From: Streptomyces tibetensis
Lineage (GTDB): Bacteria > Actinomycetota > Actinomycetes > Streptomycetales > Streptomycetaceae
Assembly: GCF_007655005.1 (NCBI RefSeq)
Contig: NZ_SZVW01000014.1
Span: forward strand, 186,001 to 250,000
DNA length: 64,000 nt
Direction: 5' to 3'
Shown: piece by piece, positions 23,279 through 31,914 of the stretch
Numbering within the stretch: position 1 is the first letter of the stretch
Layout of the letters: each line of letters opens with the position of its first letter
The notes under the pieces: generated by a model
Database searches by the model: none
Told to the model about the DNA's origin: nothing
Seen by the model: only the letters and a program-made list of their open reading frames with translations
Program-made: the position numbers and the translations under genes

Positions 23279-24010
23279 ATGCAGAACGGTGGCGTACGAC
23301 GAGCGGTGGGCGCGACGGTGGTCCTCGCTTCATTTCTGACGGCTCTGTCCGCCTGCGGCGGCGCGGAGGGCAGTGGGGGGACGGAAGCCGCCCGCCCGGC
23401 GGCCCGCACTCACGCTGCCACGGCCGCCCCGACGCGCATCCCCGGCGTCGGCGACCGGCTCCAGCGGCGGATCCCGTCCGGCTCCCACCAGGTCGTCGCG
23501 GTCTACGGCGACGGGAAGGACTCCGCCGACTCCACGGTCGTCCTGTACACGAAGCACGGCTCGACCTGGCAGCGGCAGCGCGGCTGGACCGGGCACAACG
23601 GCAAGAAGGGCTGGACCACCGACCACCACGAGGACGACGACCGCAGCCCTGTGGGCGTGTTCACCCTGAGCGACGCGGGCGGCGTGCTGCCGGACCCGGG
23701 CTCCGGGCTGCCGTACACCCGCTCCGCCGCCTTCGCCGCTCCGCGCTGGTGGGCCAAGTCGCACTGGCACGACTTCGACTACGTCATCGCCATCGACTAC
23801 AACCGCGTCAAGGGCACCCCGCCGAACGATCAGACCCGCCCCGAGGGCGAGAAGAAGGGCGGCGGGATCTGGCTGCACATGGACCACGGCAGCGGCACGT
23901 CGGCCTGTGTCAGCGTGCCCGAGTCGGCGATGAGGTACCTGCTGCGCACGCTCGACCCGCGAGAGCGTCCCGTGGTGGTGATGGGGGACAAGGCGGACCT
24001 GGCGGCCTAA
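23279..24010 (+). CDS. L,D-transpeptidase-like (YkuD) lipoprotein
   Basis: The 243-residue protein has a lipoprotein signal peptide ending in LTALSAC (Cys26), so it should be anchored outside the membrane. The C-terminal half carries the YkuD-like active-site layout: WLHMDHGSGTSACVSVP with His200 upstream and Cys210 as nucleophile. The familiar SHGC motif is replaced by TSAC, which is the variant seen in the actinobacterial group annotated as L,D-transpeptidase or hydrolase. It may act on cell wall or on another amide bond, and the reaction is not certain. Its promoter must lie in or next to the 42 bp array. Confidence 0.8.
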   Translation: MQNGGVRRAVGATVVLASFLTALSACGGAEGSGGTEAARPAARTHAATAAPTRIPGVGDRLQRRIPSGSHQVVAVYGDGKDSADSTVVLYTKHGSTWQRQRGWTGHNGKKGWTTDHHEDDDRSPVGVFTLSDAGGVLPDPGSGLPYTRSAAFAAPRWWAKSHWHDFDYVIAIDYNRVKGTPPNDQTRPEGEKKGGGIWLHMDHGSGTSACVSVPESAMRYLLRTLDPRERPVVVMGDKADLAA

Positions 24011-24053
24011 GGCCTCATTGCGCGGGTGGCCGACTCCCCGTAGAACACGGCCC

Positions 24054-25658
24054 ATGAAGAGACGGATCGTCATGTCCATGCTTGCCGGAGCGGCCCTTCT
24101 GGCGGGCACCCTCATCGGCGGCACTCCCGCCGGGGCGGCGGACGTCCCGGCCCGGGCGGCCGACGTCCCCGCCGAGTTCGGCACCGACTGGCACGACCCG
24201 GTCACGGCCGTACCGCCCGTCGCGAAACCCGCCGGAAAGTCCTGCGAAGCCACCCTCGCCCGCGCGCAGTTCCGGGACTTCACCCCCTACCGCGGCACCT
24301 ACACCCCGCCCGGCGGCTGCGGCGACCGCTGGAGCAAGGTGGTGCTGCGGCTCGACGGCAAGGTCAAGGGGCGCCAGTACGACCGGCTCGGCTATCTCCA
24401 CGTCGGCGGCGTCGAGATCTTCCGGACGTCGACCCCGCAGCCCTCACCCGACGGCATCGAGTGGTCGGTGGAGAAGGACGTCACACGCTACAGCGACACC
24501 TTCCGCACGAGCCGGGACGTCGAGATGCTCATCGGGAACGTCGTCGACGACACCTACACGGGCGTCCTCGACGTCAACGTCACGCTGACGTTCTACCAGG
24601 GCCGCCCCGATCCGAAGAGCCCCGACCGGGTCCTCACCCTCGACGGCGCCTCGGCCCTCACCACCCCGCGCAACAGCGAGCGCATCCTCGCCGAGGTGTA
24701 CGCGACCGGGTCCGGCGGCGGCTGCGAGGAGTACTGGTACCTGACGGTGCCCGAACCGGCGCCCTACTCCTGCAAGGCCGGCCAAGGCCCTTACCGGGAG
24801 GTGCAGATCAGCGTCGACGGCCGGCTCGCCGGCATCGCCACCCCGTTCCCGACGGTGTGGACCGGAGGCTGGTCCAATCCGTTCCTCTGGTACGTGATCC
24901 CGGGCCCGCGTGCCTTCGACATCAAGCCGATCACCTACGACCTCACCCCCTTCGCCGGGATCCTCAACGACGGCCGCGCGCACCGCGTCGAGGTCTCGGT
25001 GGTCGGTGTGCCCGAGGGGCAGAGCGGCTGGAGCACGCCCGTGAACGTCCTCGTCTGGCAGGACGAGCAGCGCGAGCGGGTCACCGGGAAGCTCACCGCG
25101 CACACGACGGAAGACCTCACCGACTCGTCCGTGTACACGCCGGGTTCGGAGCACCGGGTGGACACCGAGGGTGCCCACCGGCTGACCGTCGGCGGCTATG
25201 TCGACACGTCGCACGGCCGCGTCAGGACCACCGTCAGCCGCTCGCTGACCGGTACCTCCACACACCGCTGGACCGACGGCGAGACGCGTGACGCTCTCGA
25301 AGCCGTCTGGACCGATGACGAGTCGGTGACGGTCGGCGCACGCACCACGCGCACCCACCGCACCTACACGATGGACGGCACGACCACCCTCGGCGCGGGC
25401 GACCGCCTGCGCACGGTACTGAAGCTCGGCGACCGCGCCACGGTCGTGGCGACGAACGGCGGGCGGCGCACCGCGTGGTCACGGCTCGGCAACTCGTACA
25501 CGGGCGACGCGACCTACACGGCGAACGTGCCGCGCGACCAGCGCCACGCGGTCGGCACCACGAGCCAGCGCTACCGGCTGTACGGCTCGCGCGGCTGCTA
25601 CGACCGCACCCTGACCGCCGTGCAGGGGGTGCTCACGGAGGATCGAAACCGTTGCTGA
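24054..25658 (+). CDS. Secreted peptide-N4-asparagine amidase A-like protein (PNGase A)
   Basis: The ATG at 24054 gives MKRRIVMSMLAGAALLAGTL with a typical signal peptide ending near AGAADVPA. No strong ribosome site is visible, and an ATG at 24072 is an alternative. The 534-residue protein carries the family blocks DKVVLRLDGKVKGRQYDRLG-like (VVLRLDGKVKGRQYDRLGYL), EIFRTSTPQPSPDGIEWSVE and LTFYQGRP. Members cleave N-glycans from the asparagine side chain, although bacterial versions are little studied. Two cysteines near residues 63 and 91 and more later suggest disulfides in a secreted enzyme. It precedes dctA on the same strand with a 174-base gap containing two inverted repeats. Confidence 0.82.
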   Translation: MKRRIVMSMLAGAALLAGTLIGGTPAGAADVPARAADVPAEFGTDWHDPVTAVPPVAKPAGKSCEATLARAQFRDFTPYRGTYTPPGGCGDRWSKVVLRLDGKVKGRQYDRLGYLHVGGVEIFRTSTPQPSPDGIEWSVEKDVTRYSDTFRTSRDVEMLIGNVVDDTYTGVLDVNVTLTFYQGRPDPKSPDRVLTLDGASALTTPRNSERILAEVYATGSGGGCEEYWYLTVPEPAPYSCKAGQGPYREVQISVDGRLAGIATPFPTVWTGGWSNPFLWYVIPGPRAFDIKPITYDLTPFAGILNDGRAHRVEVSVVGVPEGQSGWSTPVNVLVWQDEQRERVTGKLTAHTTEDLTDSSVYTPGSEHRVDTEGAHRLTVGGYVDTSHGRVRTTVSRSLTGTSTHRWTDGETRDALEAVWTDDESVTVGARTTRTHRTYTMDGTTTLGAGDRLRTVLKLGDRATVVATNGGRRTAWSRLGNSYTGDATYTANVPRDQRHAVGTTSQRYRLYGSRGCYDRTLTAVQGVLTEDRNRC

Positions 25659-25693
25659 GGTGACATCCGCGGCGCGGGTGATGTGCGTCACTC

Positions 25694-25721
25694 GCGACGT
25701 TTTACTTGGCTGAAACGTTGC
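25694..25721. promoter_or_regulatory. Operator-like inverted repeat upstream of dctA
   Basis: GCGACGTTT and AAACGTTGC are inverted (8 of 9 positions) around a 10-base spacer. The site lies 112 bases upstream of the dctA GTG in a locally AT-rich stretch, a plausible repressor site for carbon-source control. Confidence 0.4.
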
Positions 25722-25761
25722 GGTCTTGTGCGCGATCAAGACAGCCTTCAGGGTGTCGGAA

Positions 25762-25779
25762 GCGGAATCCCCATTCCGC
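25762..25779 (+). promoter_or_regulatory. Small perfect hairpin in the dctA leader
   Basis: GCGGAAT, loop CCCC, ATTCCGC. A seven-base-pair perfect stem 53 bases upstream of the GTG could be an operator or a 5' UTR structure. No T-tract follows, so termination is unlikely. Confidence 0.35.
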
Positions 25780-25832
25780 ATCACAGAAGTCCCCTCCGGC
25801 TTCCCTGTGTCCCGTCCCCCCTAGGAGGCTTC

Positions 25833-27296
25833 GTGCCGCCGTCTGTACCGTCCCTCCCGCGACGCCTCGCCCGCACTTTGCGCACTTCGCTTTTCGCGCA
25901 GGTTTCCTGCGCGCTCGTCCTCGGAATCGTCGTCGGAAAGCTGTGGCCGGACACGGCCACGGCTCTCCAGCCGCTCGGCGACGGTTTCACCCGGCTCATC
26001 AAGACGGTGATCTCGCCGCTGGTGTTCTGCGTTGTCGTCGTCGGCATCGCCAAGGCCGGTGACCTGAAGGCCTTCGGCCGGATCGGGGTGAAGGCCCTCA
26101 TCTGGTTCGAGATCGCCTCAACGGCCGCCCTGGTCATCGGTCTCGTCGCCGCCAACGTCGTCGGCCCGGGCAAGGGCATGAACGTCGACCCCTCCTCGCT
26201 GAACACCGCGGCGGTCGACCAGACGACGGGCGGTGGCCATCTGCCCACGACGACAGAGTTCGTGCTGAACGCGCTGCCACAGAGTTTCGTCGGCGCCTTC
26301 GCCGAGAACGAGCTGCTCCAAGTCCTTATCCTGGCCTGTCTGGTGGGCGCCGCCCTGCTGCACCTCGGGCACACGAAGGTGCCGAAGATCCTGCCCGCGA
26401 TCGAGCAGGCCCAGGAGATCGTCTTCGCGGTCGTCGGCTTCATCATGCGGCTGGCCCCGCTCGCGGTGTTCGGCGCGATGGCCCACCTGGTCGGCAACTA
26501 CGGCCTGGGCGTGATGAGGACGTACGCCAAGCTCATCGTGCTCTGCTATGTGGCCGCGGCGCTGTTCGTCGCGCTGCTCGCCGTGGCCCTGAAGGCCGTC
26601 ACCGGGCTCAGCCTCTGGAAGTTCCTGCGCTACATCCGCGAGGAGATGCTGCTCGCGCTCGGCACCGCGTCCACCGAGTCGGTGATGCCCCGCGTCATGC
26701 AGAAGCTGCGCCGGGCCGGCGCCCGCGACGACGCCGTGGGGCTGGTGCTCCCCACCGGCTACTCCTTCAACCTCGACGGCGCCTCGCTGTACCTGTCCAT
26801 CGGCACGCTGTTCATCGCCCAGGCGGTGGGTGTGGACCTCAGCCTCGGCCAGCAGATCACGGTCGTGCTGGTGCTGATGCTGACCAGCAAGGGCATGGCG
26901 GGCATTCCGGGTTCGGCGTTCCTCGCACTGTCCGCGACCGCCTCGTCCCTCGGGGCGATCCCCGCCGGGGCCGTCGCGCTGCTGCTCGGCGTGGACCGCA
27001 TCATGGACTCGATGCGCGTCGTCACGAACCTGCTCGGCAACTGCGTCGCCGTCTTCGCGGTGTCCCGCTGGGAGGGGGCCCTGGACATCGAACGGGCGAA
27101 GAGGACGCTGGACGGGGAGGACGACACCCCGGCGCCGGACGAGGCCGGGAAGGGCGCCGGTGACACGGAGGACGCCCCCGTGCCGGTCGGCACCCGGAAG
27201 GGCGCCGGTGCCGAGGGCGGCATCGGGGCACCGGTGCCGGACATCCCGGCCCAGAAGGCCCAGGACCTCAAGGAGCCCGCTCCCGAGGCTGGTTGA
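25833..27296 (+). CDS. dctA: C4-dicarboxylate/H+ symporter
   Basis: The GTG at 25833 follows TAGGAGG at 25822. The 487-residue protein has eight or so membrane segments and two hairpin loops. Diagnostic blocks are LIKTVISPLVFCVVVVGIAK, LGTASTESVMPRVMQKL (serine-rich re-entrant loop), PTGYSFNLDGASLYLSIGTL and TSKGMAGIPGSAFLALSATA. These are shared by DctA and relatives that import succinate, fumarate and malate with cations. The C-terminal tail of about 60 residues is acidic and contains two similar GTRKGAG/EAGKGAG segments, a cytosolic low-complexity extension longer than in E. coli DctA. A strong hairpin ends the gene. Confidence 0.93.
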   Translation: MPPSVPSLPRRLARTLRTSLFAQVSCALVLGIVVGKLWPDTATALQPLGDGFTRLIKTVISPLVFCVVVVGIAKAGDLKAFGRIGVKALIWFEIASTAALVIGLVAANVVGPGKGMNVDPSSLNTAAVDQTTGGGHLPTTTEFVLNALPQSFVGAFAENELLQVLILACLVGAALLHLGHTKVPKILPAIEQAQEIVFAVVGFIMRLAPLAVFGAMAHLVGNYGLGVMRTYAKLIVLCYVAAALFVALLAVALKAVTGLSLWKFLRYIREEMLLALGTASTESVMPRVMQKLRRAGARDDAVGLVLPTGYSFNLDGASLYLSIGTLFIAQAVGVDLSLGQQITVVLVLMLTSKGMAGIPGSAFLALSATASSLGAIPAGAVALLLGVDRIMDSMRVVTNLLGNCVAVFAVSRWEGALDIERAKRTLDGEDDTPAPDEAGKGAGDTEDAPVPVGTRKGAGAEGGIGAPVPDIPAQKAQDLKEPAPEAG

Positions 27297-27301
27297 CCCG
27301 A

Positions 27302-27361
27302 ACGGCAACGGGCCGCGCCACCGCACAGGCAGGACGGGCGGTGACCGCGGCCCGCTGCCGT
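27302..27361. terminator. Strong bidirectional hairpin between dctA and marR
   Basis: ACGGCAACGGGCCGCG (27302-27317) pairs with CGCGGCCCGCTGCCGT (27346-27361) at 15 of 16 positions. The genes on each side converge, so it probably ends both transcripts. Confidence 0.7.
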
Positions 27362-27416
27362 GCTCCCGTCGGCCGCCTGAGCCTGGCCGGTGTCCGCTGT
27401 CGTGGTTTCCGGCCCG

Positions 27417-27866
27417 TCAGCAGGACTGCACAGGCGTCCCGTCGATCAGCGTGTCCAGCAACCCCCCGAGCGCCTCTCGCTGTTCCTCCGTCAGCGGCGC
27501 GAGGATCTCCTCCGCGGCCGACCTGCGCGCAGCCCGCAGCTCGCGCAGCGCCCCCCGGCCGTCGTCCGTCAGCTCGATGCGGATGACCCGCCGGTTCACC
27601 GGGTCCGGGACCCGCCGCACCTTGCCACTCGCCTCCAGGCCGTCGACCAGCGTCGTCACGGCCCGCGGCACCACCTCGAGGCGCTCGGCCAGATCGGCCA
27701 TGCGCGGCGGCGAGCCCCAGTGCGCGAGCGTGCGCAGCAGTCGGGACTGGGCCGGGGTGATGCCGAGCTCCCGGTGCTCCAGATGGCGCTTCTGGATGCG
27801 GTGCACCCGGCGGGTGAGCCGCAGCAACTGCTCGGCGAGCAGACTGTCGGGATCGGGCGTGGTCAT
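27417..27866 (-). CDS. MarR-family transcriptional regulator
   Basis: The 149-residue protein has the MarR winged helix: LGITPAQSRLLRTLAHWGSP, RMADLAERLEVVPRAVTTLV and the wing SGKVRRVPDPVNRRVIRIEL. Dimerisation helices flank it. It is divergent from an ABC exporter gene, with an inverted repeat between the two start codons. That is the classic arrangement for a repressor that is released by the exported compound and controls both genes. There is one Cys at the C-terminus (VQSC), so redox control is possible but not supported by a second cysteine. Confidence 0.92.
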   Translation of the reverse strand: MTTPDPDSLLAEQLLRLTRRVHRIQKRHLEHRELGITPAQSRLLRTLAHWGSPPRMADLAERLEVVPRAVTTLVDGLEASGKVRRVPDPVNRRVIRIELTDDGRGALRELRAARRSAAEEILAPLTEEQREALGGLLDTLIDGTPVQSC

Positions 27867-27890
27867 GCGGGAACAATATCAGGATGCAGT

Positions 27891-27915
27891 TCATTGTGAG
27901 TATAGGTAACAATGA
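27891..27915. promoter_or_regulatory. Candidate MarR operator in the marR/ABC divergent promoter
   Basis: TCATTGT and ACAATGA form perfect 7-base arms around an 11-base spacer that contains a -10-like TATAGG (27901-27906). The site covers the promoter of the ABC gene and lies 25 bases from the marR start. Confidence 0.55.
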
Positions 27916-27952
27916 GCTGTGATCCGATCCGCCGCATCCCTCGTAGGAGCCC

Positions 27953-29755
27953 ATGCATCCCGACCGTGAAGCCCCCTGGACCCCGCCGGCCGACTCCAAG
28001 GAGCAGCCCCGGCAGGTCCGCCGCATCCTCAGCCTCTTCCGCCCCTACCGGGGCCGTCTCGCGATCGTCGGCCTGCTGGTCGGCGCCGCGTCCCTGGTGT
28101 CGGTCGCCACGCCCTTCCTGCTGAAGGAGATCCTGGACGTCGCGATCCCCGAGGGGCGCACGGGCCTGCTCAGCCTGCTCGCCCTCGGCATGATCCTCAG
28201 CGCCGTCCTCACCAGCGTCTTCGGGGTCCTCCAGACCCTGATCTCCACGACGGTCGGCCAGCGCGTCATGCACGACCTGCGCACCGCCGTCTACGGCCGG
28301 CTCCAGCGCATGTCCCTCGCCTTCTTCACCCGCACCCGCACGGGCGAGGTGCAGTCCCGCATCGCCAACGACATCGGCGGCATGCAGGCCACCGTCACCT
28401 CCACCGCGACCTCCCTGGTCTCCAATGTCACCAGCGTGGTCGCCACGATCGTCGCGATGATCGCCCTCGACTGGCGCCTGACGGTCGTCTCCCTGCTGTT
28501 GCTGCCGGTGTTCGTGTGGATCAGCCGCCGGGTCGGCAACGAACGCCGGAAGATCACCACCCAGCGCCAGAAGCAGATGGCCGCCATGGCCGCCACCGTC
28601 ACCGAGTCGCTCTCCGTCAGCGGCATCCTGCTCGGCCGCACGATGGGCCGCTCCGACTCGCTGACGAAGTCCTTCGCCGACGAGTCCGAGGAGCTCGTCG
28701 ACCTGGAGGTGCGGTCGAACATGGCCGGCCGGTGGCGCATGGCCGTCATCACGATCGTCATGGCCGCCCTGCCCGCCGTCATCTACTGGACCGCCGGCAT
28801 GGCCCTCCAGCTGGGCGGCCCCGCGGTCTCCATCGGCACGATCGTCGCCTTCGTCTCACTCCAGCAGGGCCTGTTCCGCCCGGCCGTGAGCCTGCTGTCG
28901 ACCGGGGTGCAGATCCAGACCTCGCTCGCCCTGTTCCAGCGCATCTTCGAGTACCTCGACCTCCCGATCGACATCACCGAGGGACCCGACCCGGTCCGCC
29001 TGGACCGCATCAAGGGCGAGGTCCGCTTCGAGAACGTCTCCTTCGGTTACGACGACAAGGGCGGCCCGGTTCTCGACGGGATCGACCTCACCGTCCCGGC
29101 CGGCGGCAGCCTCGCCGTCGTCGGCCCCACCGGCGCCGGCAAGTCCACCCTCGGCTACCTCGTGCCCCGGCTCTACGACGTCACCGGCGGCCGCGTCACC
29201 CTCGACGGGACCGACGTCCGCGACCTCGACTTCGACACCCTGGCGCGCGCGGTCGGCGTCGTCTCGCAGGAGACGTACCTCTTCCACGCCTCGGTCGCCG
29301 AGAACCTGCGCTTCGCCAAGCCCGACGCCACCGACGAGGAGCTTCACCAGGCGGCGAAGGCGGCGCAGATCCACGACCACATCGCGGCCCTGCCCGACGG
29401 CTACGACACCGTCGTCGGCGAGCGCGGCCACCGCTTCTCCGGCGGCGAGAAGCAGCGGCTGGCCATCGCCCGCACCATCCTGCGCGACCCGCCGGTCCTC
29501 ATCCTCGACGAGGCCACCAGCGCGCTGGACACCCGGACCGAGGCGGCCGTGCAGGACGCCATCGACGCCCTGTCGGCCGACCGCACCACCCTCACCATCG
29601 CCCACCGGCTCTCGACCGTGCGGGGAGCCGACCAGATCGTGGTCCTCGACGCGGGCCGCGCGGTCGAACGCGGTACACACGAGGACCTCATGGAGGAGGG
29701 CGGCCGGTACGCGGCACTCGTACGCCGGGACGCCCAACTGGAACCGACAAGATGA
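27953..29755 (+). CDS. ABC exporter (membrane and ATPase domains fused)
   Basis: The ATG at 27953 follows TAGGAG. The 600-residue protein has six membrane helices (about 35-320) and a complete ATPase domain: Walker A VGPTGAGKST, signature FSGGEKQRLAIARTI, Walker B VLILDEATSALD and H-loop TIAHRLSTV. Unlike the ABC pair upstream every motif is intact, so it can act as a homodimer. Its divergent MarR neighbour probably controls it, and drug or toxic metabolite efflux is a reasonable role. It ends shortly before the MltG-like gene, which seems to have its own promoter. Confidence 0.92.
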   Translation: MHPDREAPWTPPADSKEQPRQVRRILSLFRPYRGRLAIVGLLVGAASLVSVATPFLLKEILDVAIPEGRTGLLSLLALGMILSAVLTSVFGVLQTLISTTVGQRVMHDLRTAVYGRLQRMSLAFFTRTRTGEVQSRIANDIGGMQATVTSTATSLVSNVTSVVATIVAMIALDWRLTVVSLLLLPVFVWISRRVGNERRKITTQRQKQMAAMAATVTESLSVSGILLGRTMGRSDSLTKSFADESEELVDLEVRSNMAGRWRMAVITIVMAALPAVIYWTAGMALQLGGPAVSIGTIVAFVSLQQGLFRPAVSLLSTGVQIQTSLALFQRIFEYLDLPIDITEGPDPVRLDRIKGEVRFENVSFGYDDKGGPVLDGIDLTVPAGGSLAVVGPTGAGKSTLGYLVPRLYDVTGGRVTLDGTDVRDLDFDTLARAVGVVSQETYLFHASVAENLRFAKPDATDEELHQAAKAAQIHDHIAALPDGYDTVVGERGHRFSGGEKQRLAIARTILRDPPVLILDEATSALDTRTEAAVQDAIDALSADRTTLTIAHRLSTVRGADQIVVLDAGRAVERGTHEDLMEEGGRYAALVRRDAQLEPTR

Positions 29756-29798
29756 AAATATGCCGGGTTTATGGCGGTATGGGGGTTACCGTGCCCGC

Positions 29799-30650
29799 AT
29801 GGAGAAGAACACTCCGCCACGGAGCACGATTCGACTGACGCGCAGGGGCCGCATCGCCCTCGTCGCGACCGGAGCCGTCGTGGTCGGTACCGCCGTGGCG
29901 GTGCCGCTGCTGACGCTGCGGACCGGGACCGAGAAGGAGAGCCGGCCCACGACCCTGGCCATCCCGGAGGGCCGGCGCGCCAGCCAGGTCTACGCGGCCG
30001 TCGACAAGGCCCTCGCCCTGCCTGCCGGCAGCACGAAGAAGTCTTTGGACAAGGCCGCGCTGAAACTGCCCAATGACGCCGAGGGCAATCCGGAGGGCTA
30101 CCTCTTCCCGGCCACGTACCAGCTCCGGGAGAAGACCACTCCCGACAAGCTCCTTGCGCTCATGGTCGACACCGCGAACGAGAAGTTCAACGGCGCGCCC
30201 ATCGCCGCCGGGGCGCAGCGCAACGCCATGAACGTGTATCAGGCCGTCACCATCGCGAGCATCGTCCAGGCCGAGGCCGCCACCAGGGCCGACATGGGGA
30301 AGGTGGCCCGGGTCATCTTCAACCGCCTCGAACGCGGTATGCCCCTGCAGATGGACTCCACCATCAACTACGCCCTCAATCGCTCCTCCCTCCGCACGAC
30401 GGAGAGCGACACCCGGATCGAGAGCCCCTACAACTCGTACCAGCGCATGGGCCTGCCGCCCACGCCGATCGGCAGCCCGGGCGAGGACGCGATGCGCGCG
30501 GCCGTCAATCCGACCGCGGGCAACTGGCTGTACTTCGTCACCGTCCGCCCGGGCGACACCCGGTTCACGGCGGATTACCACCAACACCAGCGCAACGTCG
30601 CGGAGTTCAACGCGCTGAGCAAGAAGAGCGGGGTCCGGGCGGCCGGGTGA
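29799..30650 (+). CDS. MltG-like endolytic murein transglycosylase
   Basis: The ATG at 29799 (MEKNTPPRSTIRLTRRGRIA) precedes one membrane helix at about 18-41, so the enzyme domain lies outside. The 283-residue protein has a short LysM-like region and then the YceG/MltG core. It has AVTIASIVQAEAAT with catalytic Glu159, NRLERGMPLQMDSTINYAL, and SPYNSYQRMGLPPTPIGSPG. MltG cuts nascent glycan strands and helps end peptidoglycan synthesis. Streptomyces usually has a longer main MltG beside the Holliday junction resolvase gene. This one is short and isolated, so it is probably a second paralogue. Confidence 0.85.
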   Translation: MEKNTPPRSTIRLTRRGRIALVATGAVVVGTAVAVPLLTLRTGTEKESRPTTLAIPEGRRASQVYAAVDKALALPAGSTKKSLDKAALKLPNDAEGNPEGYLFPATYQLREKTTPDKLLALMVDTANEKFNGAPIAAGAQRNAMNVYQAVTIASIVQAEAATRADMGKVARVIFNRLERGMPLQMDSTINYALNRSSLRTTESDTRIESPYNSYQRMGLPPTPIGSPGEDAMRAAVNPTAGNWLYFVTVRPGDTRFTADYHQHQRNVAEFNALSKKSGVRAAG

Positions 30651-30671
30651 CAGCCCGTGCTCCCGCCCGTG

Positions 30672-31748
30672 TCATGCCGCGACCGGTTCGCGCTCCAGCA
30701 GTCGCCTGATGTCCCGTACGGCCGCCCGCCCGGCCCGGTTGGCCCCGATGGTGCTGGCCGAAGGGCCGTAGCCGACGAGGTGGATGCGCGGGTCGGCGGC
30801 CGCGTGGGTGCCCTCCATGCGGATGCCGCCACCGGGGGCACGCAGCCGGAGCGGGGCGAGGTGGTCGATCGCGGCGCGGAAGCCGGTGGCCCACAGGAGG
30901 ACGTCGGCGTCGAGGTGGCGCCCGTCGGCCCACTCGACACCGGTGGGAGTGATCCGGGCGAACATCGGCTGCCGGTCGAGCACGCCGTCCTCGATGCCCT
31001 GCCGGATCGCGTCGTTGAGCGGCAGCCCGGTGACCGAGACGACACTGCGGGGCGGCAGTCCCTGCCGTACCCGCTCCTCGACGAGCGCCACCGCCGCGCG
31101 GCCCGCGTCCTGGTCGAAAGGTCCCTCCCGGAAGACGGGCGGGCGCCGCGTGACCCAGGTGGTGGCCGACGCGTACGAGGCGATCTCCAGCAGGTGCTGG
31201 GTGCCGGAGGCGCCGCCGCCGACCACCACGACCCGCTGCCCGGCGAACTCCTCGGGCCCGGGGTACTGCGCGGTGTGCAACTGCCGTCCCCGGAAGGTCT
31301 CCTGGCCCGGATAACGCGGCCAGAACGGCCGGTCCCAGGTGCCGGTCGCGTTGATCAGCGCCCGCGCCGACCGCACGCCGTCCGAGGTCTCCACGAGCAA
31401 CCGTCCGCCCGGCCCTTCCCGCACGGCCCGTACGTCCACCGGGCGCCTGACCGGCAGGCCGAAGGTCCGCTCGTAGCGGTCGAAGTACGCGCTGATCACC
31501 TCGGCCGACGGCCGTGACGGGTCGGCGTCCGTGAGCTCCATGCCCGGCAGCGCGTGCATGCCGTGCACCTTGCCGTAGGTCAGCGACGGCCAGCGGAACT
31601 GCCAGGCGCCGCCGGGGCCGGGGGAGTGGTCCAGCACGACGAAGTCGCGGTCCGGCTCGAAACCGGATCGCCGCAGGTGATAGGCGCCGGCCAGACCGGC
31701 CTGACCTGCGCCTATGACGACTACCTCGACCTCGCGCGTGTTGTTCAC
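30672..31748 (-). CDS. Flavin-containing monooxygenase-like NAD(P)/FAD oxidoreductase
   Basis: The 358-residue protein has an N-terminal FAD-binding motif VVVIGAGQAGLAGAYHLRRS, a second Rossmann motif VVVVGGGASGTQHLLEIA for NADPH, and the ATG-type motif LLWATGFRAAID. The GAWQFRWPSLTYGKVHGMHA segment is typical of the CzcO/FMO-like group. It is cytosolic. It lies downstream of the sulfonate-type ABC operon on the same strand, separated by a 15 bp repeat array. A role in oxidising sulfur or other heteroatoms would fit but is inferred from position only. Confidence 0.87.
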   Translation of the reverse strand: MNNTREVEVVVIGAGQAGLAGAYHLRRSGFEPDRDFVVLDHSPGPGGAWQFRWPSLTYGKVHGMHALPGMELTDADPSRPSAEVISAYFDRYERTFGLPVRRPVDVRAVREGPGGRLLVETSDGVRSARALINATGTWDRPFWPRYPGQETFRGRQLHTAQYPGPEEFAGQRVVVVGGGASGTQHLLEIASYASATTWVTRRPPVFREGPFDQDAGRAAVALVEERVRQGLPPRSVVSVTGLPLNDAIRQGIEDGVLDRQPMFARITPTGVEWADGRHLDADVLLWATGFRAAIDHLAPLRLRAPGGGIRMEGTHAAADPRIHLVGYGPSASTIGANRAGRAAVRDIRRLLEREPVAA

Positions 31749-31774
31749 ATTTCTACTAACCGCGACGGGGCGGA

Positions 31775-31863
31775 GGATCTTCCCGCCGCGGATCTTTCCG
31801 CCACGACTCTTCCCGCCGTGGAACTCGCGCCGAGGATTCCTTCGCCGTGGATCTTCCCGCCGC
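31775..31863. repeat. 15 bp tandem array, six units
   Basis: Units GGATCTTCCCGCCGC, GGATCTTTCCGCCAC, GACTCTTCCCGCCGT, a 14-base unit, then two more, from 31775 to 31863. It lies between the ABC binding-protein gene and the monooxygenase gene, 27 bases upstream of the latter's start. Confidence 0.85.
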
Positions 31864-31914
31864 GCGGCCCCGCGGGGTCCCCCGCCCGGCGGCGGGGGAC
31901 CGGCTACGGCTGCC

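Noticed and set aside
22852..23409. N-terminal extension of the ABC exporter gene through the 42 bp repeats
   Set aside because: The extension is made of repeat-derived, arginine-rich sequence. The family starts near the ATG at 22851.
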